A stretch of DNA of 64,000 bases from Niastella soli (lineage in GTDB: Bacteria > Bacteroidota > Bacteroidia > Chitinophagales > Chitinophagaceae). The translations under genes were made by a program, and so were the position numbers. The notes under the pieces were generated by a model. It ran no database searches. It was given only the letters and a program-made list of their open reading frames with translations, and was not told the DNA's origin. The stretch is from the NCBI RefSeq assembly GCF_017742245.1, contig NZ_JAGHKO010000001.1, positions 2,819,061-2,883,060 on the forward strand, read 5' to 3'. Shown one piece after another: positions 28,248 to 37,457 of the stretch. Each line of letters opens with the position of its first letter. Positions within the stretch are counted from its first letter, which is position 1.

Positions 28248-28290
28248 AGTTTTTTTGCAGGAGAGGGGTATTTATAGGTTAGTTATTTAT

Positions 28291-28324
28291 CAATAGGGTT
28301 GCTACATTAAAAGCAACCCTATTG
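28291..28324 (-). terminator. Hairpin after the lipoprotein gene
   Basis: Perfect 13 bp arms (CAATAGGGTTGCT at 28291-28303, complement at 28312-28324) around an 8 bp loop lie 10 bp after the stop of the lipoprotein gene. No strong U-tract follows, so it may be a weak terminator or a 3' end stabiliser. Confidence 0.65.
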
Positions 28325-28333
28325 ATAAAGTAA

Positions 28334-29143
28334 TTAATGTTTTTTTGTAATTGCCGGTCCTTTTTTACGAAAGGTAATAACGCTCAGGAATACTTCGTGT
28401 TCAGTTACTATTGGAACATATTCATTGCCGATATCGCGTTTCTCAACATCGCGGGTCATGTTCAATCCTATATATAAACTATCGTTCTCGTAACTTTTTT
28501 TCACCGTTTCCCCTTCCACTAACGGTGCTGTTTCATGCAAACCTGCTTGTTTCGCCAGGTCTTGAAATCGCTTGTATTCATCAGGACCACTTACAAATAC
28601 AACCATTTTTAGTTCGGGAAACACACTTACGTACTGATTTTTTCTTTCATTGATCCAGGCTGAATCTTTACTTTTTTCCCATCCGTAGTTAACGGTATTG
28701 AGTAATGAAGCGACGTTTTCTTTTTTCGTGGTCGCCAGGGCATTAAGATCTGCTATGGCCATGTCTCTTTCTTTTAAACCAGTATATTCCAGCACTTCCT
28801 CCGGTGTGGCTAAGATCTTTATGATGCTTGGGTTCTTTTTTGAATACACCAGCAGTACCTTTTGGTCTTTTGAAAAACTTTTGAATTCGTCACGGGTTAT
28901 CGATTTGCTCACCGTGAGGTCGGTTCCGTTTTCATCCTGGTATTCTACCGTTATATCGAAATGTTCGCTGTACTTGCCGGATTTGCCTGAGCCGTCAATG
29001 ATCTTTCCTAATGCTTTTATTCCATCTTTCTTTAATTCATCATCAATATGGGTATTACCGCAGCTGGGTAATATGGATACGATGCACATAAAAACAGCAA
29101 CGAAAGTTATTGCCGGTTTCATAGGGGTTTTGTTTTTAATCAT
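28334..29143 (-). CDS. Lipoprotein of unknown function
   Basis: The mature-type N-terminus is KPAITFVAVFMCIVSILPSCGN, a lipoprotein signal, reached from ATG 29143 (269 residues) or ATG 29122. The frame stays open to 29323, but that extension overlaps the secA 3' end and its terminator and is rejected. Residues about 35-110 (YSEHFDITVEYQDENGTDLTVSKSITRDEFKSFSKDQKVLLVYSKKNPSIIKIL) resemble the DUF3592-type beta domain that handles 'velocity' sequences of the form VxYxYxxxG. Function unknown. Confidence 0.75.
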   Translation of the reverse strand: MIKNKTPMKPAITFVAVFMCIVSILPSCGNTHIDDELKKDGIKALGKIIDGSGKSGKYSEHFDITVEYQDENGTDLTVSKSITRDEFKSFSKDQKVLLVYSKKNPSIIKILATPEEVLEYTGLKERDMAIADLNALATTKKENVASLLNTVNYGWEKSKDSAWINERKNQYVSVFPELKMVVFVSGPDEYKRFQDLAKQAGLHETAPLVEGETVKKSYENDSLYIGLNMTRDVEKRDIGNEYVPIVTEHEVFLSVITFRKKGPAITKKH

Positions 29144-29193
29144 GGCGCCAAAATAGTAACGGTTGCGGGTATTTGCAAGCTGTTCCTTTAAAT

Positions 29194-29227
29194 AAAAAAG
29201 CCCTGACGGTACCGTCAGGGCTTTTTT
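29194..29227 (-). terminator. secA terminator
   Basis: A perfect inverted repeat with arms AAAAAAGCCCTGACGGT and its complement spans 29194-29227, giving a strong stem and a U6 tract on either strand. It sits just downstream of the secA stop at 29253. Confidence 0.95.
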
Positions 29228-29252
29228 ATTTAATATGATCGAATGATCGCTG

Positions 29253-32200
29253 TTATAATCCTGCGCCATGGCAGTTCTTGAACTTCTTGCCACTTCCACA
29301 AGGACAAGGATCGTTACGGCCAACTTTTGGACCTACACGAATCGGTTCATGCTTAATGGGTTCATCGCTGAACTGGTCATTTTCATTGGCTGCATAATCT
29401 TCACCACGGGCATCTATTTCTTCTTTATTGGCGCGCATCCGGCTCATGTCGGTCTTTTGTTCATGGCCTTCGCGTATTTGAGGAGGGCCTTGTTGTTCAA
29501 CAGGTATACCTGCATGGCATAAGAAGCTGATGATGTCTTTGTTTACATCACTGTCCATTTGTTTGAACTGATCGTAAGCAGAGATCTTATAAATAACCAG
29601 CGGATCTTTTTGTTCCAGGTAAGCTGTTTGCACGCTTTGTTTCAGGTCATCCATTGCACGCAGGTGCTCTTTCCAGGCATCATCTATAACGGCCAGTGTG
29701 ATCTGTCTTTCCAATGCGCTTATCAACTCACGGCCATGTGTTTCAAGCGTTTTGTTAAGACCGGCCAGCACCTGTAATCCTTTTTTGTTATCAGTAAATG
29801 GAACTACCACATTCTCGATATGGTTGCCTTGCGTGGTACGGATATTCTGGAATACCGGTACCGCCTGTTTTTGCAGTTCTTCAGTTTTATGCTGATAACG
29901 GCCAATAGATTCCTGGTATAATTTCTCAGCCAGATCGTTGGCTTTACCTTTTTCAAATTCTTCCTGGGTGATAGCGCTGTCGATGCCAAAGTTTACGATG
30001 GCAGCCAGTTTAAACCCTTCGTAGTCGCTTTGTTCCTGGAATGAGTTCACCAGACCTTCGGCAACAATATAGAAGGCATTATCAAGGTCAAGTGCCAAAC
30101 GATCGCCAAACAATGCGTGGTTACGTTTTTTGTATACTACGTTACGTTGCTTGTTCATTACGTCGTCGTACTCAAGCAGGCGTTTACGAATACCAAAGTT
30201 GTTTTCTTCCACTTTCTTTTGCGCACGCTCAATGCTCTTGGTGATCATGCTGTGCTGTATCACTTCGCCTTCTTTATAACCAAAACGGTCCATGATGCTG
30301 GCGATACGCTCACTACCAAACAAACGCATCAGGTCATCTTCAAGCGATACATAGAATTGAGTGGTACCGGGGTCACCCTGACGGCCGGCACGACCACGTA
30401 ACTGGCGGTCAACGCGGCGGCTTTCGTGGCGTTCTGTACCAATGATGGCCAATCCACCTGCTTCTTTAACGCCGGGTCCCAGTTTAATATCGGTACCACG
30501 ACCAGCCATGTTGGTAGCAATGGTAACGGCGCCAGCCAAACCGGCTTCAGCTACTACCTGTGCTTCACGGGCGTGCTGTTTGGCGTTCAATACGTTGTGC
30601 GGGATCTTTTTACCCTGCATCATTTTACTCAGCAATTCACTCACTTCCACGTTAGTAGTACCAACCAGTACAGGCCGGCCTGCAGCACGCAGTTTTTCTA
30701 TTTCTTCAATTACTGCTTTGTATTTTTCACGTTTTGTTTTGTATACGAGGTCTTCCTGATCTTTACGGATGGCTGTAACGTTTGTTGGAACGGTTACTAC
30801 ATCCAGTTTGTAAATATCCCAGAACTCACCGGCTTCGGTTACCGCAGTACCCGTCATACCAGCCAGTTTGTGATACATACGGAAGTAATTCTGTAAGGTA
30901 ATGGTAGCATAGGTTTGAGTAGCCGCTTCGATCTTCACATTTTCCTTGGCTTCAATGGCCTGGTGTAAACCATCGCTGTAACGGCGGCCATCGAGAATAC
31001 GACCGGTTTGCTCATCTACGATCTTTACCTGACCATCCATAACCACATACTCCACATCTTTATCAAACAACGTATATGCTTTCAGCAATTGTTGAACGGT
31101 GTGAATACGGTCGGCTTTGATGGTATATTCGTTAAGTACTGCTTCTTTGCGTTGTAATTTTTCTTCTGGAGCAAACTCACTCTTGTCAATTTCAGCCAGG
31201 TGGAAGCCAATATCGGGCAGCACGAAGAACTCAGGATCTTCACCGGCACGGGTGATGGCTTGAATACCTTTATCGGTTAAATCAACAGAGTTGTTTTTTT
31301 CATCTATGTGGAAGAACAGGTCTTCATCCACCACCGGCATTTGTTTCTGCTGATCGGCCAGGTAGTAGTTCTCGGCTTTTTGCAGTTTTACTCTTGTACC
31401 GGGTTCGCTCAGGAATTTGATAAGGGCGCTGTATTTAGGCAAACCACGAAAGGCGCGCATCAATGCCAAACCACCTGATTTCGGATCGTCATCACCGCCT
31501 TCAAACATTTTTTTTGCATCGATCAGGTTCTTGTTCACCACCTGTTTTTGCATATCAAACAGGTTCTTTACGCGGTCGCGTAAAATGTGGTACTGCTGGT
31601 CTTCGCCGCGAGGCACGGGACCAGAAATGATCAATGGCGTACGTGCATCATCGATCAATACGCTATCCACCTCATCCACCATGGCATAATGGTGTTTACG
31701 TTGCACCATTTCCTCTGGGGTATGCACCATGTTATCGCGCAGATAATCGAAACCAAATTCGTTGTTGGTACCGTAGGTGATATCGGCCTGGTATGCTTTT
31801 CTTCTTTCGGGACTGTTGGGCTGGTGTTTGTCGATGCAATCAACGGTAAGACCCAGCCATTCGAAAATAGTTCCGTTCCACTCAGAGTCACGTTTTGCCA
31901 GGTAGTCGTTCACGGTTACAATGTGTACACCTTCACCAGACAGGGCATTCAGATAAGCGGGCAGGGTAGAAACCAGGGTTTTACCTTCACCGGTTGCCAT
32001 TTCTGAAATTTTACCCTGATGTAATACTGTACCACCAATTAACTGTACATCATAGTGTACCATGTTCCAGGTGATGGTATTGCCACCGGCATTCCAGCTG
32101 TTTTTGAATATAGAGTTATTACCCTGTATAGTAATATATTCTTTTCTTACACTCATTTCGCGATCGAGGTCGGTTGCAGTAGACACCATTTCAGGATTTT

Positions 32201-32573
32201 CTTTGAAACGGCGGGCTGTTTCTTTCACTACAGCGAATGCTTCCGGGTGAATTTCTTTCAGAATTTCCTCAATTTGTTTGTCGCGGTCCTTGATAAGGGC
32301 GTCTACCTGTTGGTAAATGGCGTCTTTTCCAACGATATCGCTAAAAGGCAGTTCTTCTGCCTGTTTATTTAAACTGGCTATTTCACTATCGATTTTTTCC
32401 AGGTGCGCTTTGATCCGGCTTCTGAATTCCTGGGTTTTGTTACGCAATTGATCGTTAGACAGCGACTGGTAAGCGGCAAAGTGTTTATTGATCTGGTCTA
32501 CAATCGGACGAATTATATTTATGTCCTTTTCCGACTTGCTTCCCCCGAACATTTTTGAAAGAAAACCTAACAT
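29253..32573 (-). CDS. secA: Preprotein translocase ATPase SecA
   Basis: The 1106-residue length is normal for Bacteroidota, whose SecA carries insertions compared with the 901-residue E. coli protein. Seen: YDVQLIGG and Walker A MATGEGKT (residues 192-199), the DEAD-like [31 protein letters not shown], and [16 protein letters not shown]-terminal zinc-binding SEC-C tail reads [18 protein letters not shown]. SecA drives Sec-dependent export through SecYEG, which the many signal-peptide proteins of this window would need. The transcript appears monocistronic, with its own terminator. Confidence 0.98.
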   Translation of the reverse strand: MLGFLSKMFGGSKSEKDINIIRPIVDQINKHFAAYQSLSNDQLRNKTQEFRSRIKAHLEKIDSEIASLNKQAEELPFSDIVGKDAIYQQVDALIKDRDKQIEEILKEIHPEAFAVVKETARRFKENPEMVSTATDLDREMSVRKEYITIQGNNSIFKNSWNAGGNTITWNMVHYDVQLIGGTVLHQGKISEMATGEGKTLVSTLPAYLNALSGEGVHIVTVNDYLAKRDSEWNGTIFEWLGLTVDCIDKHQPNSPERRKAYQADITYGTNNEFGFDYLRDNMVHTPEEMVQRKHHYAMVDEVDSVLIDDARTPLIISGPVPRGEDQQYHILRDRVKNLFDMQKQVVNKNLIDAKKMFEGGDDDPKSGGLALMRAFRGLPKYSALIKFLSEPGTRVKLQKAENYYLADQQKQMPVVDEDLFFHIDEKNNSVDLTDKGIQAITRAGEDPEFFVLPDIGFHLAEIDKSEFAPEEKLQRKEAVLNEYTIKADRIHTVQQLLKAYTLFDKDVEYVVMDGQVKIVDEQTGRILDGRRYSDGLHQAIEAKENVKIEAATQTYATITLQNYFRMYHKLAGMTGTAVTEAGEFWDIYKLDVVTVPTNVTAIRKDQEDLVYKTKREKYKAVIEEIEKLRAAGRPVLVGTTNVEVSELLSKMMQGKKIPHNVLNAKQHAREAQVVAEAGLAGAVTIATNMAGRGTDIKLGPGVKEAGGLAIIGTERHESRRVDRQLRGRAGRQGDPGTTQFYVSLEDDLMRLFGSERIASIMDRFGYKEGEVIQHSMITKSIERAQKKVEENNFGIRKRLLEYDDVMNKQRNVVYKKRNHALFGDRLALDLDNAFYIVAEGLVNSFQEQSDYEGFKLAAIVNFGIDSAITQEEFEKGKANDLAEKLYQESIGRYQHKTEELQKQAVPVFQNIRTTQGNHIENVVVPFTDNKKGLQVLAGLNKTLETHGRELISALERQITLAVIDDAWKEHLRAMDDLKQSVQTAYLEQKDPLVIYKISAYDQFKQMDSDVNKDIISFLCHAGIPVEQQGPPQIREGHEQKTDMSRMRANKEEIDARGEDYAANENDQFSDEPIKHEPIRVGPKVGRNDPCPCGSGKKFKNCHGAGL

Positions 32574-32603
32574 GATATAGCGGTTAATTATTTTGAATTA
32601 TTA

Positions 32604-32611
32604 CAAAGGTA
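32604..32611 (-). promoter_or_regulatory. Candidate -7 box of the secA promoter
   Basis: TACCTTTG on the minus strand fits TAnnTTTG exactly, 31 bp ahead of the secA ATG. No TTG is found at the ideal -33 spacing, so the call rests on the -7 box and its position. Confidence 0.5.
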
Positions 32612-32914
32612 CACCTGGTTCAAAAAGAATGCTACAGTTTAGTAGCGAGCCAATTTGACAGGGACGTCAAAGGTACGAAAAAGCAGGCAGTTGGCAGTAG
32701 TAGAAGTCAATGGTTTGCAGGCAATAGCTGGGATTTTAAGCACCAGTTTTTTAAATAGGAGGAATGAACCATATAAGAGCGCTTGCCTGCCCGCCAAAGC
32801 ACGCCTGGGAAAACTGGCCCGCCGGCCGCAGCACGCCTTCGAAGGCTGGTTTGGCTTACGGGATACCGGTTTTCCCATCCTGCGTGGCGCCGAATGGGGA
32901 GGAGACCCGGGCTG

Positions 32915-33002
32915 AGTTGTCTGGAAGTTGTCTGGAAGTTGTCTGGAAGTTGTCTGGAAGTTGTCTGGGAGTTGTCTGGAAGTTGTCTGGAAGTTGTCTG
33001 GG
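32915..33002. repeat. Eight-copy 11 bp tandem repeat AGTTGTCTGGA
   Basis: Eight units of exactly 11 bp stand head to tail; units 5 and 8 end in GGG instead of GGA. AGACAACCTTC at about 33039-33049 is a near reverse complement, with one extra base, so the array can pair with its flank. There are no spacers, so it is not a CRISPR. Confidence 0.97.
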
Positions 33003-33187
33003 AGTAGTACTATCTCAGAGCATCCCCAGGCAATCCTCAGACAACCTTCAGAGCATCCCGCTACAATAACCCGGCAATAAAGCTGCTATTATTCTGTTCG
33101 TTAACACCCATGTAGGTAGGGGCGAGCCCCTGATTTTGGGAGAGATTTAGGCATCTTATTGACTATCAGTGGATAGTAAATTTTGAC

Positions 33188-34291
33188 CTACATCAACTGA
33201 TACCTGTTACCCGGAAGGGCCTGAACAATATTTTGCATTTCGAGGCTGAGTACGGCTGTAATGAGCGAGCTTGTGCTTAGTCCGCAGCGGAGATTCAGTT
33301 CGTCGATGTGCACCGGTTTTTTTTCGCTTAACATGTCTACAAGGGTTTGTTCTTCAGCATTTAAGTTAACAAAGAGTTCTTTTTGAGGCCGATAATTTTT
33401 GCGTTCGGGTTCATTCCAGCCAAGAATTGCTGCCAAATCTTGTGGATCGGTGAGTAAAATTGCCTTATTGTGCTTAATAAGGGCGTTGCAACCTGCACTT
33501 TTGGCATCGGTTACCCTGCCGGGGTAGGCAAATACATCGCGATTATAACCATTGGCCAGGTCGGCGGTGATCATGCTGCCGCCCTTTAAACCTGTTTCAA
33601 TTACCACCACGCAATCGCTCATGCCGGCAACAATTCGGTTCCTGATTGGGAAATGATGTTTTTCAGCGGTAATGTCGCTGTAAAATTCGGTGATCAGACC
33701 ACCTCCCTGTTGTACCATTTCTTTTGCCAGTTGGGTATGTTCTGCGGGGTATAAGCTATCGAGGCCATGCGCCAGTACACCAACTGTAGGTAAATTATAC
33801 TGAAGGGCTGCTTTATGGGCAATGGCATCAATGCCAAATGCCAGACCACTTATTACAACCACATTGTGCTGAGTAAGTGTTTGTACCAATTCCTGGGTGA
33901 GTTCTTTACCATATGCCGAATTTATACGGGTACCAATAACAGCTACTATGCGCGATGCATTTAGGTTGGCATGACCGCGATAAAACAGCAGGGTGGGGGG
34001 ATCGTAACAATGTAACAGCCGTTGCGGGTATTCGGGATGGGTTAGGAATAAGGGTTTTATTTTGTATTTCTCTATGAAGGCGATCTCTTTTTCCAGCATG
34101 GCAAATTCACGGAACTTTTTAATTTGTTGGGCGCGCACTGTTCCAATGCCTTCGGCTTTTTCCAGTTGGGAAATACTTGCTTTGAATATACCTTCTGCGG
34201 TGTGAAAATGTTCAATGAGCAATTTGGCATGTACACAGCCAATTTGAGGCACCTGTGTTAATGCCAGCTGGTAGAGCAATTCGTTTGTCAT
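33188..34291 (-). CDS. dprA: DNA processing protein DprA
   Basis: The 367-residue protein has an N-terminal helix-hairpin-helix/SAM-like part (residues 1-70: ALTQVPQIGCVHAKLLIEHF), a Rossmann DprA domain (VVISGLAFGIDAIAHKAAL, GVLAHGLDSLYPAEH, SGLAFG and SMITADLANGYNRDVFAYPG), and a C-terminal winged helix (LSEKKPVHIDELNLRCGLSTSSLITAVLSLE). DprA binds incoming single-stranded DNA and loads RecA during natural transformation. It is found widely, so it alone does not prove competence. It lies downstream of the PorE-like gene on the plus side of the map but transcribes the same way. Confidence 0.96.
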   Translation of the reverse strand: MTNELLYQLALTQVPQIGCVHAKLLIEHFHTAEGIFKASISQLEKAEGIGTVRAQQIKKFREFAMLEKEIAFIEKYKIKPLFLTHPEYPQRLLHCYDPPTLLFYRGHANLNASRIVAVIGTRINSAYGKELTQELVQTLTQHNVVVISGLAFGIDAIAHKAALQYNLPTVGVLAHGLDSLYPAEHTQLAKEMVQQGGGLITEFYSDITAEKHHFPIRNRIVAGMSDCVVVIETGLKGGSMITADLANGYNRDVFAYPGRVTDAKSAGCNALIKHNKAILLTDPQDLAAILGWNEPERKNYRPQKELFVNLNAEEQTLVDMLSEKKPVHIDELNLRCGLSTSSLITAVLSLEMQNIVQALPGNRYQLM

Positions 34292-34342
34292 AGCAGTATA
34301 AAAGCCAAAAATAATACTCCGCTTTGAACGTGATGCAGTAAT

Positions 34343-34386
34343 AAAAAAGCCTCAGTACAATATATGTAAGTACTGAGGCTTTTTTG
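34343..34386 (-). terminator. Terminator of the PorE-like gene
   Basis: Perfect arms AAAAAAGCCTCAGTAC and complement around an 11 bp loop, with a U6 tract on the minus strand, lie 14 bp after the stop of the OmpA-family gene. Confidence 0.92.
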
Positions 34387-34399
34387 TTTATGTCAATTG

Positions 34400-36307
34400 T
34401 TATTGGCTAATTACCTGCATTTCGGTCCTTCTATTCAGGGCCCGGCCTTCATCGGTTGTATTGTCGGCCACGGGCTGGGTAGCGCCGTATCCTTTAAACG
34501 TGAGGCGTGTTTGCTCAATGCCTTTGCTTATCAGGTATTTCACCACGGCTTGTGCGCGGTTATTTGACAACGTCATGTTGTCTGTGGCTTTACCAACATT
34601 ATCAGTATGCCCGCTGATCTGTATTTTAAGCGTTGGATTTTCTTTCATTAGCTGGAATATATTATCCAGTTCAATAGTGGATTCAGGTTTCAGATCAAAC
34701 TTACCCGATTCAAAAAAGATATTCTTTAACACCACGCTGGCATTGGCCTCGATGGGTTGCAATGGAATATCGATCTTGTAGGTACTGTCTGGCGTTTTCT
34801 GGCTCAGCGGGAAATTTTCTGAGAAGAACAGATAACCCCGGCGTTTTACGTTGAACGCATAATCTTTTCCCACTGGCAGGGTGATGAGGTAATTGCCGGT
34901 AGCATCTGTTTGCACCCTGCTTATAACCTCGCGGGTGCTCAGGTCGGTTAGTTCAACCCCGGATGGCAGCCCTTTCAATGTTTTTTTGTCGAACACCTTT
35001 CCTTTTACCCAAAGCGTTCTGGCCGGGCGAACATCTTCACGTAATTCAAAAGAATACAGATCGAGGCCGCCTCGGGTATCTGTGCGATCGCTGGTATAAT
35101 AAGCTGTTTTACCATCGGCGGCTATTACCAGGCTGCCTTCGTTCTCAATGGTATTGATGGGGTAGCCAAGGTTAACGGGTTTGCCCCAGCCCTTGCCCTG
35201 TTTTTTGGCCATGAACAAGTCGCTGCCGCCATAACCCAGGTGGCCGGTAGATGTAAAATAAAGGCTTTGGTTATCGGCATGAATAAAGGGCGCGATCTCA
35301 TCGCCGATGGTATTTATCTCGGGTCCCAGGTTCTCGGGATCACTCCAGCGGCCATTGGGCAACTGGTGAGATACATACAGGTCCTGACCGCCATAGCCAC
35401 CAGGGCGGCCGCTGGAGAAGTACAGATCGCGTTTGTCGGGTGACAGGCTGGGCGCCGATTCCCATGACTCGGTATTTATCCGGTTGCCCATGTTCTCGGG
35501 TTTGCTCCAACCCTGGGGCGTTAAATATGAAATATACAGATCGCAACTGCCATATCCATAGGGAAAATTACAACCCGTGAATGTAAGCCATTGACCATCC
35601 TGCGAAATATTAGAAGCGCCCTCATTCAGATTGCTGTTGATATCACCAGGTAAAAGGACCGCTTTTGTCCAATGACCGTTCTCAAAATGAGATTCAAAAA
35701 ACTCTTCATTGCCATTTACCCGGCGGGTAAAAATAAAATCCTTGTCATCGATAGTGATCGTGGGAAAATATTCAAGGTGCACACTGTTGATGCTGTCGCC
35801 CATATTCTGTGGCGTAAACCGGTAACTGCCTGCGGGGTGCTGATTGCTGTAATCGACTGCAAACTGATAGGTTTTACGGCGGTAATCAGCTGCTTTCCTG
35901 CTTTGTGCATTGATGTTAGGTACCGACAGAAATTCATCGATCGCCTGTAAGGCTTTCTTAAATTCGCCCACACCGGCCAGGTTAATGGAGTAAGGAAGGT
36001 TGTATTCTTTAAACCAAATGCTATCTATACCCTTTGCTTTCTCGTAATTTTCGAGGGCGCGAGGATAGTTCTTTTGTTCAAAATACATACCAGCTATTGA
36101 TAAGTAAGCTTCCAGGAACCGGGGCTCTATTTTAATAGCGTCCTGCAGGGTTTTTATACTTTCTGCATAATCGCCATTCATGGCAATGCCATAGGCCTTT
36201 TCAAAAAGAGCTTTTGCCTTTTTACTTACTTTATCAGGATCGTATTGTGCCCGGGCTGAGCAAAAAAGCCCAACCAGCATGGATATTGCAATAATCTTTT
36301 TTATCAT
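34400..36307 (-). CDS. OmpA family protein with TPR, WD40-like and carboxypeptidase regulatory domains (PorE-like)
   Basis: The 635-residue protein has a signal peptide (MIKKIIAISMLVGLFCSARAQ), TPR-like repeats (about 25-110), PD40/WD40-like beta-propeller repeats (about 170-420, with units like SPDKRDLYFSSGRPGGYGGQDLYVS), a carboxypeptidase regulatory-like domain (about 430-500) and a C-terminal OmpA domain (about 525-635: IQISGHTDNVGKATDN, LSNNRAQAVVKYLI). This order matches PorE of the type IX secretion system, which anchors the machine to peptidoglycan. Bacteroidota carry several such paralogs, so assignment to T9SS itself is inferred. Confidence 0.9.
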   Translation of the reverse strand: MIKKIIAISMLVGLFCSARAQYDPDKVSKKAKALFEKAYGIAMNGDYAESIKTLQDAIKIEPRFLEAYLSIAGMYFEQKNYPRALENYEKAKGIDSIWFKEYNLPYSINLAGVGEFKKALQAIDEFLSVPNINAQSRKAADYRRKTYQFAVDYSNQHPAGSYRFTPQNMGDSINSVHLEYFPTITIDDKDFIFTRRVNGNEEFFESHFENGHWTKAVLLPGDINSNLNEGASNISQDGQWLTFTGCNFPYGYGSCDLYISYLTPQGWSKPENMGNRINTESWESAPSLSPDKRDLYFSSGRPGGYGGQDLYVSHQLPNGRWSDPENLGPEINTIGDEIAPFIHADNQSLYFTSTGHLGYGGSDLFMAKKQGKGWGKPVNLGYPINTIENEGSLVIAADGKTAYYTSDRTDTRGGLDLYSFELREDVRPARTLWVKGKVFDKKTLKGLPSGVELTDLSTREVISRVQTDATGNYLITLPVGKDYAFNVKRRGYLFFSENFPLSQKTPDSTYKIDIPLQPIEANASVVLKNIFFESGKFDLKPESTIELDNIFQLMKENPTLKIQISGHTDNVGKATDNMTLSNNRAQAVVKYLISKGIEQTRLTFKGYGATQPVADNTTDEGRALNRRTEMQVISQ

Positions 36308-36761
36308 CTGATGCTTTTATCGTGAAACGTGAAACGGCAAACGGCAGACGGGAATGGGCAATAGGCAATGGACAATGGGCAATGAAACTCGTGAACCGGC
36401 AATCGGCAGTGGGCAATCATTCACCACTAACCTGCTCTGCGCCGATTGGCAGCTCGCCCCACTAATTCATCGGCTCGATACATAACTCTGTGCCAGGCCA
36501 CCGGCTCGAAACGCAATGCTCACTTCGGTCGCTCATCAACTCGTTTACCTGGTAAACTTACGACTTCCTGCCTCCCTTATCAACCCGCCAACTCTATCAA
36601 CTTGCCTTGCCCGCCGAAGCCTTGGCGTAGGTGGGCCTTCCTGATCAACTGGTCAACCTCCCTCAAAATCATACCAATGTTGCGAATTAAAGATAAAAAT
36701 CCACCCCTTATTAGACGAGGTTTTTGTTGAAAAAGTTTATAAGAAAGCGTTATAAATGCCA
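36308..36761. other. 454 bp gap between PorE-like gene and queE, word arrays
   Basis: No gene is seen. The gap contains two CGGCARA heptamers (36334-36347), GGCAATGGG/GGCAATAGG words (36352-36390), the exact inverted 22 bp copy of 26132-26153 at 36636-36657, and a CCCGCCGAAGCCTTGGCG segment. It looks like a mosaic of the same word families found near 25-26 kb. Confidence 0.7.
36334..36660. repeat. Mosaic of dispersed intergenic words, copy 3 of the CGGCARA family
   Basis: CGGCAAACGGCAGACGGG opens the array at 36334. Words of the type GGCAATRGG follow, then a less repetitive middle. At 36636-36657 lies CCTTCCTGATCAACTGG plus TCAAC, an exact inverted match to 26132-26153. Confidence 0.75.
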
Positions 36762-37382
36762 TTAAGGCACATGAATGTATTTGTGTAATTGAAGTGAGAA
36801 CTCCCACCGGGGATGATCTTTGATATAGTCAATGATAAGTGGAGTTACAAGGGCCGTTTTACTCCATTCGGGTTGTAGGAATAGTTTACAGGAAGGAGAA
36901 ACCAGGGCGGCATATTTTTCGGCCCATTCAAAATCACTTTTGTTATAGATCACCACTTTCAGTTCGTTGGCCAGTGGTAATATTTCAGGAAGGGGGGCTT
37001 TGAATTTTTTAGGCGATAAACAGATCCAATCCCATGAGCCGCTAACGGGCCAGGCACCGGAAGTTTCAATATTGGTTACAAAGCCGGCGGTATGCAGGGC
37101 ACTGGTCAGTGCATCGAGGTTATGCATCAATGGTTCGCCTCCCGTAACTACCGCCATGCGGCCGGGGAATACACTGGCCGCCGCAACAATATCATCTATA
37201 GATTGCAACGGATGTTTTCCGGCTTCCCAGCTATCTTTTACATCGCACCACACGCAACCCACGTCGCATCCGCCCAGACGAACGAAATAAGCAGCTTTTC
37301 CCTGATGGTAACCTTCGCCTTGCAGGGTATAGAAGGCTTCCATTACAGGATATTGAATCGTATCTATTGTAGCTTTTGTCAT
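36762..37382 (-). CDS. queE: 7-carboxy-7-deazaguanine synthase
   Basis: From ATG 37382 the protein has 206 residues, the usual QueE length. It has the radical-SAM motif CDVGCVWC (Cx3Cx2C spacing typical of QueE), AFYTLQGEGYHQGKAAYFVRLGG at the start and VVTGGEPLMH for SAM binding. The enzyme makes the 7-deazaguanine ring from 6-carboxytetrahydropterin on the way to preQ0 and queuosine. The frame reaches an ATG at 37451, but those 23 residues are not conserved and overlap a hairpin, so the later start is preferred. queC, queD and queF are not in view. Confidence 0.96.
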   Translation of the reverse strand: MTKATIDTIQYPVMEAFYTLQGEGYHQGKAAYFVRLGGCDVGCVWCDVKDSWEAGKHPLQSIDDIVAAASVFPGRMAVVTGGEPLMHNLDALTSALHTAGFVTNIETSGAWPVSGSWDWICLSPKKFKAPLPEILPLANELKVVIYNKSDFEWAEKYAALVSPSCKLFLQPEWSKTALVTPLIIDYIKDHPRWEFSLQLHKYIHVP

Positions 37383-37407
37383 TAACACAAAGTTCGGGAT
37401 AATAATG

Positions 37408-37449
37408 GTGCAATGAGCCAGTATGCCCGGGCACAATGGCTCATTGCAC
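37408..37449. promoter_or_regulatory. 13 bp-arm hairpin between folD and queE
   Basis: GTGCAATGAGCCA (37408-37420) and its exact complement (37437-37449) enclose a 16 bp GC-rich loop. It lies in the 75 bp between folD and queE and has no U-tract, so it may be a processing or weak termination site in a shared transcript. Confidence 0.6.
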
Positions 37450-37457
37450 ATTATGTT

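Larger units (their letters stand above)
32574..33187. other. 614 bp gap between dprA and secA with tandem repeats
   Basis: The gap holds the secA promoter candidate, a GC-rich stretch with GCCCGCC words (about 32790-32900), the 11 bp tandem array at 32915-33002 and a duplicated word TCAGAGCATCCC (33015-33026 and 33048-33059). Open frames through it are created by the repeat and carry no family signal. Confidence 0.6.

Noticed and set aside
29143-29323. N-terminal extension of the lipoprotein gene at 28334
   Set aside because: It overlaps the secA 3' end and its terminator, and would bury the lipoprotein signal 60 residues in.
32915-33002. Possible CRISPR array
   Set aside because: The units are contiguous with no spacers and no cas genes are near.
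32655-33069. Overlapping frames encoding repeats such as LSGSCLEVV
   Set aside because: They are read through the 11 bp tandem array in several frames at once; repeat translation without a start context is not a gene.
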